Assembly (NCBI RefSeq): GCF_032116555.1
Contig: NZ_CP134949.1
Location: 558,001-622,000, forward strand
From: Halobaculum sp. XH14
GTDB taxonomy: Archaea > Halobacteriota > Halobacteria > Halobacteriales > Haloferacaceae
Length of the DNA: 64,000 nucleotides
Direction: 5' to 3'
Shown: piece after piece, positions 44,510 to 52,808 of the stretch
Position numbering within the stretch: position 1 is the stretch's first letter
Layout of the letters: the number at the start of each line of letters is the position of its first letter
Notes under the pieces: generated by a model
Databases searched by the model: none
What the model was told of the DNA's origin: nothing
What the model saw: the letters and a program-made list of their open reading frames with translations, nothing else
Position numbers and translations under genes: made by a program

Positions 44510-44912
44510 CCTCGAAAGCCCCCGTGGCGCTGGACTCGGTGCGGCCGCTGCGCTCCTCAGTCGCTCGCTTCGCTCGCTCCCTGCGGTGCTTGACGGTCCG
44601 CGCCGTTCACGAGAGCAAAGCTCTCGTGAGCTCACGAGACGCCGTGCGTCTCGTGAACGTCGTCCAGCGCCGCGGCCCCTTTCAGTCCCACCCACCGCAC
44701 CCGCACCGCAGCCACGGCCTCCCCAGCCGACGAGGCCCCTCCCTCCGGTCGGGACCTCGCCTTACCTCGGAGCACGCTCCTCGGAACTCACCCTCGTGGT
44801 TCGAAAGACGCCAGGGCGTCTTTCGTCATCACGAAAATCTCCGATTTTCGAACGACTGCGCTCGCGTGAGCCTCGCACGAGCGGCCGCGCTCCGCGCGGC
44901 CGCCGCGCGCCA
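44510..44912 (+). repeat. Dispersed modular repeat, copy F, between nthB and nthA
   Basis: This nearly fills the 636 bp between the two nitrile hydratase subunit genes. Order: outer module CCTCGAAAGCCCCCGTGGC, GC-rich segment, hairpins TCACGAGAGC/GCTCTCGTGA around AAA (44607-44629) and TCACGAGACGC/GCGTCTCGTGA around CGT (44632-44656), core CCCCTTTCAGTCCCACCC, and a type-2 tail. Tail hairpins: GAAAGACGCC/GGCGTCTTTC (44803-44824), GAAAATC/GATTTTC around TCC (44833-44849), GCGGCCGCGC/GCGCGGCCGC around TCC (44881-44903). The hairpin segment is identical over about 60 nt to copy B, 36 kb away. A degenerate extra end (CGCCTCGCCAGACCCCGTGG) stands at 44451. Confidence 0.85.
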
Positions 44913-44984
44913 GGCGGCTGATCTCGTATCGACGCCCCGAAGCGTCCACGTTCGCGGCCGTTCGCGGACCACCCCGAGGCCAAC

Positions 44985-44991
44985 GGCTAAG
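44985..44991 (+). promoter_or_regulatory. TATA-like box for nthA
   Basis: GGCTAAG lies 25-31 nt before the ATG at 45016, just after copy F, so nthA may have its own promoter. Confidence 0.4.
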
Positions 44992-45015
44992 TCCGCGCGA
45001 CCGCCACCGACTCAC

Positions 45016-45651
45016 ATGAAAGAGGACGCGGGAGAACGAACGAGCACCGCCGCGCGTGACCTCCGCGACGTCGACCCACAGGCGCGGGCGCGGGCGCTCC
45101 AGTCGCTGCTCGTGGAGGAGGGCATCCTGAGCACCGACGCCGTGGACGAGGTCGTCTCCACCTACGAGAGCGAGGTGGGACCGATGAACGGCGCGCGGGT
45201 CATCGCGCGGGCCTGGACCGACCCCGACTACCGCGAGCGGCTGCTCGAGGACGGCATCTCGGCGGTCGCCGAACTCGACATCGGCGTCAACGACGAGGTG
45301 ATGGAGCTCCGGGTCGTCGAGAACGCGCCCGACGTCCACAACGTCGTCGTCTGCACGCTCTGCTCGTGTTACCCCTGGGCCGTGCTGGGCCTCCCGCCGA
45401 CGTGGTACAAGTCGCCGGCGTACCGCTCCCGCGTCGTCGACGAACCGCGGGCCCTCCTGCGCGAGGAGTTCGACACCGACCTCCCGGATTCGGTCGACGT
45501 GGAGGTGTGGGACTCCAACTCGGAGATCAGGTACATGGTGCTTCCACAGCGCCCCGGGGGGACCGACGACCTGAGCGAGGACGAACTCGCCGACCTCGTC
45601 ACGCGGAACGCGATGATCGGCGTCGAACGGCTCGGGGGTGTCGAGGCGTGA
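45016..45651 (+). CDS. nthA: Nitrile hydratase alpha subunit (cobalt-type)
   Basis: 211 residues. The metal site is VVCTLCSCYPWAVLG: C113-T-L-C116-S-C118. A Thr in the second position is the mark of cobalt-type enzymes (Ser in iron-type). The two later Cys become sulphinic and sulphenic acids in the mature enzyme. Downstream, WYKSPAYRSRVV and YMVLPQRPGGT are typical. The start ATG at 45016 is preferred; upstream codons lie in repeat copy F. The accessory gene overlaps the stop by three bases. Confidence 0.94.
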   Translation: MKEDAGERTSTAARDLRDVDPQARARALQSLLVEEGILSTDAVDEVVSTYESEVGPMNGARVIARAWTDPDYRERLLEDGISAVAELDIGVNDEVMELRVVENAPDVHNVVVCTLCSCYPWAVLGLPPTWYKSPAYRSRVVDEPRALLREEFDTDLPDSVDVEVWDSNSEIRYMVLPQRPGGTDDLSEDELADLVTRNAMIGVERLGGVEA

Positions 45652-46160
45652 GCGCCGGGGACGACCGGCGAGGCGCGGGCGAGCGGGACCACCGACGACC
45701 GCTCGGCGACGGCGATTCGGACGGCCCGACGTTCGCGGAACCGTGGCAGGCCCGCGCATTCGCGCTCGCCGTGGCGCTCACCGACGAGGAGGAACGGGAC
45801 CGGAACTGGGACGACTTCCAGGGGGAACTCGTCGCGGAACTCGACCGGACGCCCGGCGCCGACGACGGCGACGAGGACGACTACTACGGCGCCTGGCTCG
45901 CGGCGCTCGAACGGTTCCTCGTGGAGCGCGACCTCGTCGACCCCGACGCGTTCGCCGAGCGCGCGGCCGAGTTCGCGGGCGGCGACCGCGACGCCCACGA
46001 GTTCGTCGAGGGCGACCCGCACGCACACGCCGACGGCCTGCCGGACGGCCACGCCGACGGGTCGGACCACCATCACGAGCACCTCCAGCACGGCGGCGAC
46101 GGACACCACCACGTCGACCATCGGCGCCACGGCGACGGCCACGCTCACGAGGGCCACTAG
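45648..46160 (+). CDS. Nitrile hydratase accessory protein with a histidine-rich tail
   Basis: 170 residues, GTG start overlapping the nthA stop. Residues about 27-115 match the accessory family by TFAEPWQARAFALAVALTDEEE, NWDDFQGELVAELDRT and YYGAWLAALERFLVERDLVD. From about residue 115 a low-complexity tail follows, with about 17 His in 55 residues (for example DGSDHHHEHLQHGGDGHHH). Accessory proteins help insert cobalt into the alpha subunit; the tail looks like a metal-storing or metal-handing segment. Usual members are about 100-150 residues, so the tail is extra. Confidence 0.85.
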   Translation: MSAGDDRRGAGERDHRRPLGDGDSDGPTFAEPWQARAFALAVALTDEEERDRNWDDFQGELVAELDRTPGADDGDEDDYYGAWLAALERFLVERDLVDPDAFAERAAEFAGGDRDAHEFVEGDPHAHADGLPDGHADGSDHHHEHLQHGGDGHHHVDHRRHGDGHAHEGH

Positions 46161-46203
46161 CGCCGTCTCGGTCGCGACCACTGACGCCACGGTCCACGAC
46201 ACG

Positions 46204-46210
46204 TTTTTAC
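46204..46210 (+). promoter_or_regulatory. TATA-like box for the helicase gene
   Basis: TTTTTAC lies 27-33 nt before the GTG at 46237. Confidence 0.5.
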
Positions 46211-46236
46211 CCGATACCGACCCAGTACCGCCAACC

Positions 46237-48228
46237 GTGCGCGTCGACTCCCTCCCGCTCGCTCCCCAGTTCGTCGACCACTTCCGGGAGGAGGGTATCG
46301 AGGAACTGTACCCGCCGCAGGCCGCCGCCGTCGAGGCCGGCGTCTGCGAGGGCGACAACGTCGTCGCCGCCATCCCGACCGCCTCGGGCAAGACGTTCGT
46401 CGCCGAACTCGGCCTGCTCACCGCCGACGGCCCCGGCCTCTACATCTGCCCGCTCCGCGCGCTCGCCCGCGAGAAGTACGAGGAGTTCGACGCCCTGCCC
46501 GGCGTGGACGTCGGCATCTCGACGGGCGATTACGACTCCGCGGCGAGCGACCTCGCCGACCACGACGTCGTCGTCGCCACCTCCGAGAAGGTCGACTCGG
46601 CCATCCGGAACGGCGCCGACTGGGTCGCCGACCTCGCCTGCGTCGTCGTCGACGAGGTCCACCTGCTCGGCGAGGCCGAGCGCGGCCCGACCCTGGAGGT
46701 GACGCTCGCGACGCTCCGCCGCCGCGCGGGCGACGCCCAGGTCGTCGCGCTGTCGGCGACCGTCGACAACCCCGAGGCCGTCGCGGCGTGGCTCGACGCC
46801 GAACTCGTCGAGTCCGAGTGGCGACCCGTCGACCTCCGGACGGGCGTGTACGCCGAGGCGTCCGTCCGGTTCGACGACGACACCGAACTCGCGGTCGACG
46901 GCATCGACGTCGACGACCCCGCGAGCGAGGCCGACGCCGAGGCGACCGCCGCGCTCGTCCGCGATGCGGTGGCCAACGGCGGGCAGGCGCTCGCGTTCGT
47001 CCGCTCGCGGCGGGAGGCCGAACGGCTGGCCGACCGTCTCCGACAGGCGGGGCTCGCCGAGGCGGCCGGCATCGGGGTGGAAGCGGCCGCCGTCGCCGAG
47101 GAGGTCCGGGACGCCGGCGGCACCGACGTCGGCGAACGGCTCGCCGAGAGCGCCGCCTGGGGCGTCGCGTTCCACCACGCGGGCCTCCGCTCGGAACACC
47201 GCGCGGTCGTGGAGAACGCGTTTCGGGACCGCCGACTTGCGGTCATCTGCGCGACGCCGACGCTCGCCGCCGGGGTAAACGTCCCCGCGCGCCGGGTCGT
47301 CGTCCGGGACCAGCAGCGCTACACCGGCACGGGGACCGAGTGGCTGCCCGTCCTCGAGGTCCACCAGATGTGCGGGCGCGCCGGCAGGCCGCACCTCGAC
47401 CCCTACGGCGAGGCGGTGCTCGTCGGCGACGCGGACGACCGCGACGAGCTCTGGACGCGCTACGTCGAGGGCGAATCCGAGGCCGTCGAGTCACAGCTTC
47501 GCGACCGGGCCGCGCTCCGGACCCACACGCTCGCGCTCGTCGCCACCGGCATCGCCGGCTCGCAGGCCGGCGTCCTCGACGCGCTCGGCGGGACGTTCTA
47601 CGCCTCGCGGACGCCGAACCCGGATCTGGGGGGCGTCGTCGGCGACGTGATCGCCGAACTCATCGACATGGACATGCTCGAACCCGACGGCGACGGCATC
47701 GCCGCGACGCCGCTCGGCTCGCAGGTGTCCAGACAGTACGTCAAGCCCGCCACCGGCCGCGACCTGGTCGCCGGCATCCGAACCGCGGCGGCGATGGACC
47801 CCGGGGACGTGACCGCGCTCACCGCGCTGGAACTCGTCTGTTCGACCCCGGACATGCACGACACGTACCTCGGCGAGCGCGAGCGGGCCGCCATGTACCA
47901 GTTCGCCCGCGAGCATGACGCCGAGTTCACGACGGGGATGCGGGAGGCAGACGACTTCGAGGCGTGGCTCGAGTCGGTGAAGACCGCGAGAATCCTCGCC
48001 GAGTGGGTCGAGGGCGCCACCGCCGAGGAACTGGTCGAGGGGTACCGCATCGGCCCGGGCGACCTCGAATCACGAATCGAGCGCGCGGAGTGGCTCCTCG
48101 GCGCCGCCGAGGCCATCGCCGACGTCGTCGACGTCGAACTGCCGGCGCTCGAGTCGACGCGGGAACGGCTCGTTCCCGAGGGTGCCGCGCCCGATGAAAC
48201 GGTCGAGTCGGTCGACCCGAACAGCTAA
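46237..48228 (+). CDS. Ski2-like DNA/RNA helicase, Hel308-related
   Basis: 663 residues, GTG start. Motif I IPTASGKT (about 46-53), Ia ICPLRALAREK, II VVDEVHLLG, III LSATVDNPE, IV region LAFVRSRREAERL, V/VI ATPTLAAGVNVPARRVVV and HQMCGRAGRPHLDPYG. The C-terminal part has a winged helix and a helical ratchet-like region (AMDPGDVTALTALELVCSTPDM), then GYRIGPGDLESRIERAEWLL. Hel308 is 700-830 residues; this is the shorter haloarchaeal paralogue type. It probably acts on stalled forks or in repair. It stands alone downstream of the nitrile hydratase genes. Confidence 0.9.
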   Translation: MRVDSLPLAPQFVDHFREEGIEELYPPQAAAVEAGVCEGDNVVAAIPTASGKTFVAELGLLTADGPGLYICPLRALAREKYEEFDALPGVDVGISTGDYDSAASDLADHDVVVATSEKVDSAIRNGADWVADLACVVVDEVHLLGEAERGPTLEVTLATLRRRAGDAQVVALSATVDNPEAVAAWLDAELVESEWRPVDLRTGVYAEASVRFDDDTELAVDGIDVDDPASEADAEATAALVRDAVANGGQALAFVRSRREAERLADRLRQAGLAEAAGIGVEAAAVAEEVRDAGGTDVGERLAESAAWGVAFHHAGLRSEHRAVVENAFRDRRLAVICATPTLAAGVNVPARRVVVRDQQRYTGTGTEWLPVLEVHQMCGRAGRPHLDPYGEAVLVGDADDRDELWTRYVEGESEAVESQLRDRAALRTHTLALVATGIAGSQAGVLDALGGTFYASRTPNPDLGGVVGDVIAELIDMDMLEPDGDGIAATPLGSQVSRQYVKPATGRDLVAGIRTAAAMDPGDVTALTALELVCSTPDMHDTYLGERERAAMYQFAREHDAEFTTGMREADDFEAWLESVKTARILAEWVEGATAEELVEGYRIGPGDLESRIERAEWLLGAAEAIADVVDVELPALESTRERLVPEGAAPDETVESVDPNS

Positions 48229-49604
48229 TCGGACCCGTCCGGGCGGTCGTACTCGTCGGCCGCACGACGCTCCCCCACGCGGCCCAGCACGGCCGGCGTC
48301 CGGCAGACGCCGGCCTCGCCGGCGGCCTGCGGGACGACGCAGTTGTTGCAGTTCTCGCAGGCGACCGCCACCTGGCCGTCGGTCGCGTCCCCGGACCCGC
48401 CCGTCCCGTCGCGTGCTGCTGCACCGGATCCGGTCGCCCGGTCGAGCAGGCGGGCGGGCAGCCGCGGTTCCGCGTAGAACGGTCGTCCCATCCCGACGGC
48501 GTCGCAGGCGTCGCCGAGGAGTCGGTCGATCGTGGCCCCGTCCCGGACGCCGCCCTCACAGAGCACCGGCACGTCGACGCGCTCGCGGACCCGCCGGCAG
48601 AGCGCCTCGTTCCACGCCGGGTCGAACCCGTAGCCCAGCGACTCGACCCAGTTCGCCAGCGCGACGAGCGCCGCGCGCGGCCGGGAGCCGAAGGCGGCGG
48701 CGTACCCCTCGCGGAACCGCTCGTCGCGCCAGGACCGGGCCGGAAACTCGCCCCTGACGATGCTCATGTCCCAGAAGACGGAGCCGGAGACGGGGACGAG
48801 CGCGTCGTAGCCGGCGGCGTCGAGCCGCTCGCAGAGCCGGACGCAGTCGTCGGCCGAGAGCCGGCGGCGGACGAACGGCGGCGCGTCGGTCTCGGCGGGC
48901 ACCTTGGTCATCACCGGGACGTCGCCGGCACGGTCGCCGATCTCCTCGCGAACGAGTTCGAGGAAGCGCGCGCCGTCGCCGAACTCGTCGTCGCGCCGGT
49001 TGTAGAACGGGGAGAGGAACTGGTGGACGATGCCCATGTTCGCGCCGGCGAGGTGAATCAGGTCGTAGCCGGCGTCGACCGCCATCGCCGCGGAGCGGCC
49101 GAAGTCGGCCGCCAGGTCGTACACCTCGCTCGTGGAGAGCACGTGCGGGTCGTACGAGAGGAGTCCCGCCCCGTCGAGTGCGCGAAGGACGAACGGCGGC
49201 TCCGAGACGGCGAGCTGGTGCAGGTCCGGATTGGCTCGGCGGAACTCGCGGTGCCACGTCTCCATCGAGCGCAGCCCGCCGTGTTCGAGCTGGACGGCGA
49301 TCTTCCCGCCGTGGGCGTGGATCGCATCGGTGAGCCGCTCGAGTTCGGCGACGAACTCCGGGTCGTGGACGCGGGTCATCCCCGGCGCGGCACAGCCGCC
49401 CTCGGGCCGGACGATGGTCGCCCCCTGGCAGACGAGCCCCGCTCCGGCCGCGGCGGCCGGCTCCAGTTCGGCGACGAGCGCGTCGACCGCGCCGGGGCCG
49501 TTCCCGGCGCACTCGAGCAGCGGGGCGCGGTAGAGCCGGTTCGGGACGGTGACCCCGCCGATCTCGAACGGCGTGTCGAGCGCCGGAGGTCGCGCGTTTG
49601 CCAT
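48225..49604 (-). CDS. Old yellow enzyme-family NADH:flavin oxidoreductase
   Basis: 459 residues with a TIM barrel of about 360. FMN-binding motifs are VTVPNRLYRAPLLECAGN, GKIAVQLEHGG, and LSPFYNRRDDEFGD (a variant of the SPxxNxRxDxxGG signature). The C-terminal extension has the Cys cluster CENCNNCVVPQAAGEAGVC typical of the iron-sulphur OYE class, such as 2,4-dienoyl-CoA reductase. It probably reduces C=C bonds with NADH. It overlaps the end of the helicase gene, tail to tail. Confidence 0.9.
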   Translation of the reverse strand: MANARPPALDTPFEIGGVTVPNRLYRAPLLECAGNGPGAVDALVAELEPAAAAGAGLVCQGATIVRPEGGCAAPGMTRVHDPEFVAELERLTDAIHAHGGKIAVQLEHGGLRSMETWHREFRRANPDLHQLAVSEPPFVLRALDGAGLLSYDPHVLSTSEVYDLAADFGRSAAMAVDAGYDLIHLAGANMGIVHQFLSPFYNRRDDEFGDGARFLELVREEIGDRAGDVPVMTKVPAETDAPPFVRRRLSADDCVRLCERLDAAGYDALVPVSGSVFWDMSIVRGEFPARSWRDERFREGYAAAFGSRPRAALVALANWVESLGYGFDPAWNEALCRRVRERVDVPVLCEGGVRDGATIDRLLGDACDAVGMGRPFYAEPRLPARLLDRATGSGAAARDGTGGSGDATDGQVAVACENCNNCVVPQAAGEAGVCRTPAVLGRVGERRAADEYDRPDGSD

Positions 49605-49697
49605 CGGCCCTCGTTCGGACCGACGACGGTTCAAGCCACCTGTGGTCCGTGCGGGAAGCCACGCGGTCGTCGCGGTACCCCCGCGACCGGCCCACCG

Positions 49698-49704
49698 AAT
49701 TAAC
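49698..49704 (+). promoter_or_regulatory. TATA box for the FNT gene
   Basis: AATTAAC lies 25-31 nt before the ATG at 49729. Confidence 0.55.
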
Positions 49705-49728
49705 CCGCCTCGCGGCGAATTCGTCCCC

Positions 49729-50574
49729 ATGGACTCGGCCGACTCGTCGGACGAGAGCGACCCGTCCGGGGCCACGCTCTCGTATCGGAACATCCTCGAG
49801 CGGGAGATGGAGAACGCGCTCCGGGAGATGGACCGCCCCCTGTCGGGGCTGTTCCTCTCGGGCGTCTCGGCGGGGTTGAACCTCAGCTTCGGGGCGCTGT
49901 TCATGGCGCTGGTGCTGACGCTCTCGGGCGGGTTCGACTCGGCGCTGGTTCGACAGACCGCGCTCGCGGCCGCCTCCTCGGTCGCGTTCCTGTTCGTCGT
50001 CGTCGGGCAGACGGAGCTGTTCACGGCCCACTCCACGCTCGGCGTGCTGCCGGTGCTCGACGGGCGCTCCTCGACCCGCGACCTCGGTCGGCTGTGGGCG
50101 GTCACGTACGCGTCGAACCTCGTCGGCTGTGCCGTCTTCTCCGTGCTGCTTGCCGGCGTCGTCGCCTCGCGTGACGTCGTCTCGGCCACGGCGTTCGGCA
50201 CGCTCGCCGGGGCGCTCGTGCCGCTATCCTGGTGGGCGATACTGCTGAGCGGCGTGCTCGCGGGCTGGCTGATGGGGCTCGTGACGTGGCTCTCGGCGGC
50301 CAGCCGCGACACCATCGGTCGCGCGGCGTTCGTCCTACTCGGCACGGGCGCCATCGGGTTCGGCCCGTTCCACCACAGCATCCTCGGCACGACGGAGGTG
50401 CTGACCGCGCTGCTGCTGGGGCAGGGAATCACGGCCGGGGGCTTCGGCCACTTCCTGCTCTGGACGACGCTCGGGAACGTCGTCGGCGGGACGGTGTTCG
50501 TCGGACTGCTCAACTACGGCCACGTCGCGCTGGTCGGCCGCGACGTCGATCTCGAACCCGAGGAGGAGGCGTGA
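49729..50574 (+). CDS. Formate/nitrite transporter (FNT) family channel
   Basis: 281 residues with six membrane helices. A charged N-terminus (EREMENALREMDRPLSGLFLSG) is followed by AGLNLSFGALFMALVL and the conserved pore segment VVGQTELFTAHSTLGVLPVL. GFGPFHHSILGTTEVL carries the central histidines, and GGFGHFLLWTTLGNVVGGTVFV ends the fold. It moves formate, nitrite or another small anion with proton coupling; the substrate is not clear. It diverges from the OYE gene. Confidence 0.9.
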   Translation: MDSADSSDESDPSGATLSYRNILEREMENALREMDRPLSGLFLSGVSAGLNLSFGALFMALVLTLSGGFDSALVRQTALAAASSVAFLFVVVGQTELFTAHSTLGVLPVLDGRSSTRDLGRLWAVTYASNLVGCAVFSVLLAGVVASRDVVSATAFGTLAGALVPLSWWAILLSGVLAGWLMGLVTWLSAASRDTIGRAAFVLLGTGAIGFGPFHHSILGTTEVLTALLLGQGITAGGFGHFLLWTTLGNVVGGTVFVGLLNYGHVALVGRDVDLEPEEEA

Positions 50575-50641
50575 CCGAGGACCTGAGAGATGGCCGCCGG
50601 AGCCGGGTCGGTGAGCGGCCCGCGACGGGTCCCGTGGCGAC

Positions 50642-51874
50642 CTACCCCAGATAGCGGTTCCGGAGGTACTTCGCCAGTAGCGGCGCGTCGCCCGGCCTCA
50701 GCAGGTTCAGGATGGCCCGGACGTTCCCCTGGTTCGCCTTCGTGAGCGTGTCCGGTCCGAGCCGGTTCAGGTCCGCGACCAGCCGGTCGTACCGGTCGTT
50801 CGAGGCGAGATAGAGCAGTTCCGTCATGACCAGCCGCGTCCGGGCCTTCGGCGCGACCTCGTCGTGCCAGAGCCGGTCGTACACGGAGACGGCCTCGGCG
50901 CTCGTGTCCGGCTCTTCGGGGGTGAGGCAGGCGTCGACCGTGGCCGCGGCGGCCCGGCCCGAGCGCATGCACTTGTCGATTCCCTCGCCCCACAGCGGGT
51001 CGAGCGTGGGCACGGTGTCGCCGATGGCCATGAAGCCGTCCGTCGACATGCTCGTCGGCGGCTGGATGTGCGCGGAGCCGCGGTGCTGCTTCCCTTCGAG
51101 GCGCTCCGCGTCCGCGAACCGGGGGTCCGAATCGACCCAGTTGGTGAGGTAGTCGTCGATGGTGAAATCCTCGCGGGCGTTCTCCCGGTGGGCCGCGTTC
51201 TGGATGTAGCAGACGCCGACCTTCGCGGTGTCCCCGCCCGTGTGGAACAGCCACGAGTAGCCGCCGGGCGCCATCCGATGGTCGAGCCTGAGCATCATCG
51301 CGTCGGTCAGGTTGGCGTAGCCGTCCGGGTCCACGTCGACGCCCTCGTACTCGTACTCGACGCCGATGGCCTGCTTCTCCCGCTGGAGGTCGACGACGCC
51401 GAGTTTCTTCGCCAGCGGGGCGCTCGGCCCCGTGGCGTCGATGATCACCTCGCCGCGCACCTCCTCGTCGCCGTCGTAGACGACGCCCACGATCTCGCCG
51501 CCCTCCATCAGCGGCTTCGAGACGCGCGCGTCGAAGCGGTACTCGGCCCCGTCGGCGCGACCCTCCTCGACGAGCCAGTTCTTGAAGTCGGCGAACTCCA
51601 GGACTGCGCCCGACTGCGTCCGGTCGAAGTGACCCGTCGGGGACTCGATGACGACGCTGTCGGTGAAGTTCATCACCACGTCGTCCGGCACCCCGAACGA
51701 GGTCATGGTGGAGGGGAACGTCCCCGCCGTGGACTTGTTGCTCCTGCTCGGGAACTCGTCTTCGCCCTCGGTCTCGAGGACGACCACGTCGTAGCCGCGT
51801 GCGGCGATGTCGCGGGCACACTGGGCCCCCGCTGGCCCCGCGCCGGCGATCACCGCGTCGTATGTCTCACTCAT
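50642..51874 (-). CDS. Geranylgeranyl reductase family protein
   Basis: 410 residues. The FAD-binding N-terminus is YDAVIAGAGPAGAQCARDIA, the second FAD motif is MAIGDTVPTLDPLWGEGIDKCMRSGR, and the PxxYxWxFP-like segment is APGGYSWLFHTGG. Family members saturate the isoprenoid chains of archaeal membrane lipids (digeranylgeranylglycerophospholipid reductase) or quinones. The C-terminal tail (LLYLASNDRYDRLV...) is of the halobacterial type. Confidence 0.88.
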   Translation of the reverse strand: MSETYDAVIAGAGPAGAQCARDIAARGYDVVVLETEGEDEFPSRSNKSTAGTFPSTMTSFGVPDDVVMNFTDSVVIESPTGHFDRTQSGAVLEFADFKNWLVEEGRADGAEYRFDARVSKPLMEGGEIVGVVYDGDEEVRGEVIIDATGPSAPLAKKLGVVDLQREKQAIGVEYEYEGVDVDPDGYANLTDAMMLRLDHRMAPGGYSWLFHTGGDTAKVGVCYIQNAAHRENAREDFTIDDYLTNWVDSDPRFADAERLEGKQHRGSAHIQPPTSMSTDGFMAIGDTVPTLDPLWGEGIDKCMRSGRAAAATVDACLTPEEPDTSAEAVSVYDRLWHDEVAPKARTRLVMTELLYLASNDRYDRLVADLNRLGPDTLTKANQGNVRAILNLLRPGDAPLLAKYLRNRYLG

Positions 51875-51976
51875 GGATATGGCTGCGGACTGGACGCCCG
51901 CGACGCTGGATTAGCGGCTTCTTCTCGTCGGCCCCTGTAAGGTATTCCCATTTGTCCGTCGGTGCCCGAGTGGCGA

Positions 51977-52477
51977 TCAGTTCGTCCCGACCGAGTTCCG
52001 AATCGTCCGATGCTCCCCGTCCGAGTACGCGATGAACCGGACGTCGCGGAGCGAGTCGGGGTCGAACCCGCGGATCTCCTCGGCGATGAGCCGCGCCCCC
52101 TCCCGGAGGTCGAACCCCGCGACGCCACAGCCGAGCGCCGGGAGCACCAGCGACTCACAGCCGCGTTCGTCGGCCGCGGCGAGCGCGTTCCGCGTCGCCT
52201 CGCGGATGCTCCCCTCGGTTGCCTTCCCGTCCCCGTAGTGGGGCATCGCGGCGGCGTGGATCACGTACCCGGCGTCGAGGCCGAACGCGTCGGTGACGGC
52301 GACCGCGCCGAGGTCGACCGGTCCCAGTTCCATCGCGGCCTCGTTCAGTTCCTCGCCGCCCCGTTCTCTGAGCGCGCCGGCCACACCGCTGCCCATCCGG
52401 AGGCTCGTGCCGGCCGCGTTCACGAGCGCGTCCGCCGACTGGTCGGCGATGTCGCCCCGGACGACGGTGAACTCCAT
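51977..52477 (-). CDS. Macrodomain (ADP-ribose-binding) protein
   Basis: 166 residues, a single macrodomain. MEFTVVRGDIADQSADALVNAAGTSLRMGSGVAGALRERGG has the adenosine Asp (GDI), the NAAG loop and GSGVAGA; SLVLPALGCGVAGFDLREGARLIAEE has the second loop. It may remove ADP-ribose from proteins or nucleic acids, or hydrolyse O-acetyl-ADP-ribose. The next 331 bp hold repeat copy H. Confidence 0.92.
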   Translation of the reverse strand: MEFTVVRGDIADQSADALVNAAGTSLRMGSGVAGALRERGGEELNEAAMELGPVDLGAVAVTDAFGLDAGYVIHAAAMPHYGDGKATEGSIREATRNALAAADERGCESLVLPALGCGVAGFDLREGARLIAEEIRGFDPDSLRDVRFIAYSDGEHRTIRNSVGTN

Positions 52478-52578
52478 GCCTGTCGTGTTTGGACGTCGGG
52501 CGGAAAATCGTATCGTCGGTTGGGTGTGGTGCAGTTCTGGATCGGATGTCGGTTCTGGTAGCTAGATCCGGTGGCACC

Positions 52579-52781
52579 GTCTCGAAAGCCTCCGCGGCGA
52601 CCGCTCCAGGAGCTAGTTCGGCCGTCGTGACGCACTCCTCGAAAGCCCCCGCGGCCCCGCTCAGTCCCACCCGACGCACCGCATCCGCACCACGGCCTCC
52701 CCAGCCGACGAGGACCCTCCCTCCGGTCGGGACCTCGTCCCTCGCGCGCGGCTGCTCGCTTCGCTCGCCGTCACGCGCGCC
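52579..52781 (+). repeat. Dispersed modular repeat, copy H with two tandem outer modules
   Basis: In the 331 bp upstream of the macrodomain gene. A first end TCTCGAAAGCCTCCGCGGC (52580-52598) is followed 39 bp later by a second, CCTCGAAAGCCCCCGCGGC (52637-52655). Then come the core remnant CTCAGTCCCACCC, CACGGCCTCCCCAGCC, and a type-1 tail ending GTCACGCGCGCC. The hairpin segment is missing. GTTCGGCCGTCGTGAC before the second end also precedes the end of copy F in similar form (GTTCGGTTGTCGTGAC). Confidence 0.75.
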
Positions 52782-52808
52782 GGAGAGAAAAATCGACCGC
52801 GCCGCGTC

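Noticed and set aside
44467-45015. N-terminal extension of nthA into repeat copy F
   Set aside because: The extension is repeat sequence. The ATG at 45016 has a TATA-like box at leaderless distance and gives a normal alpha subunit length.
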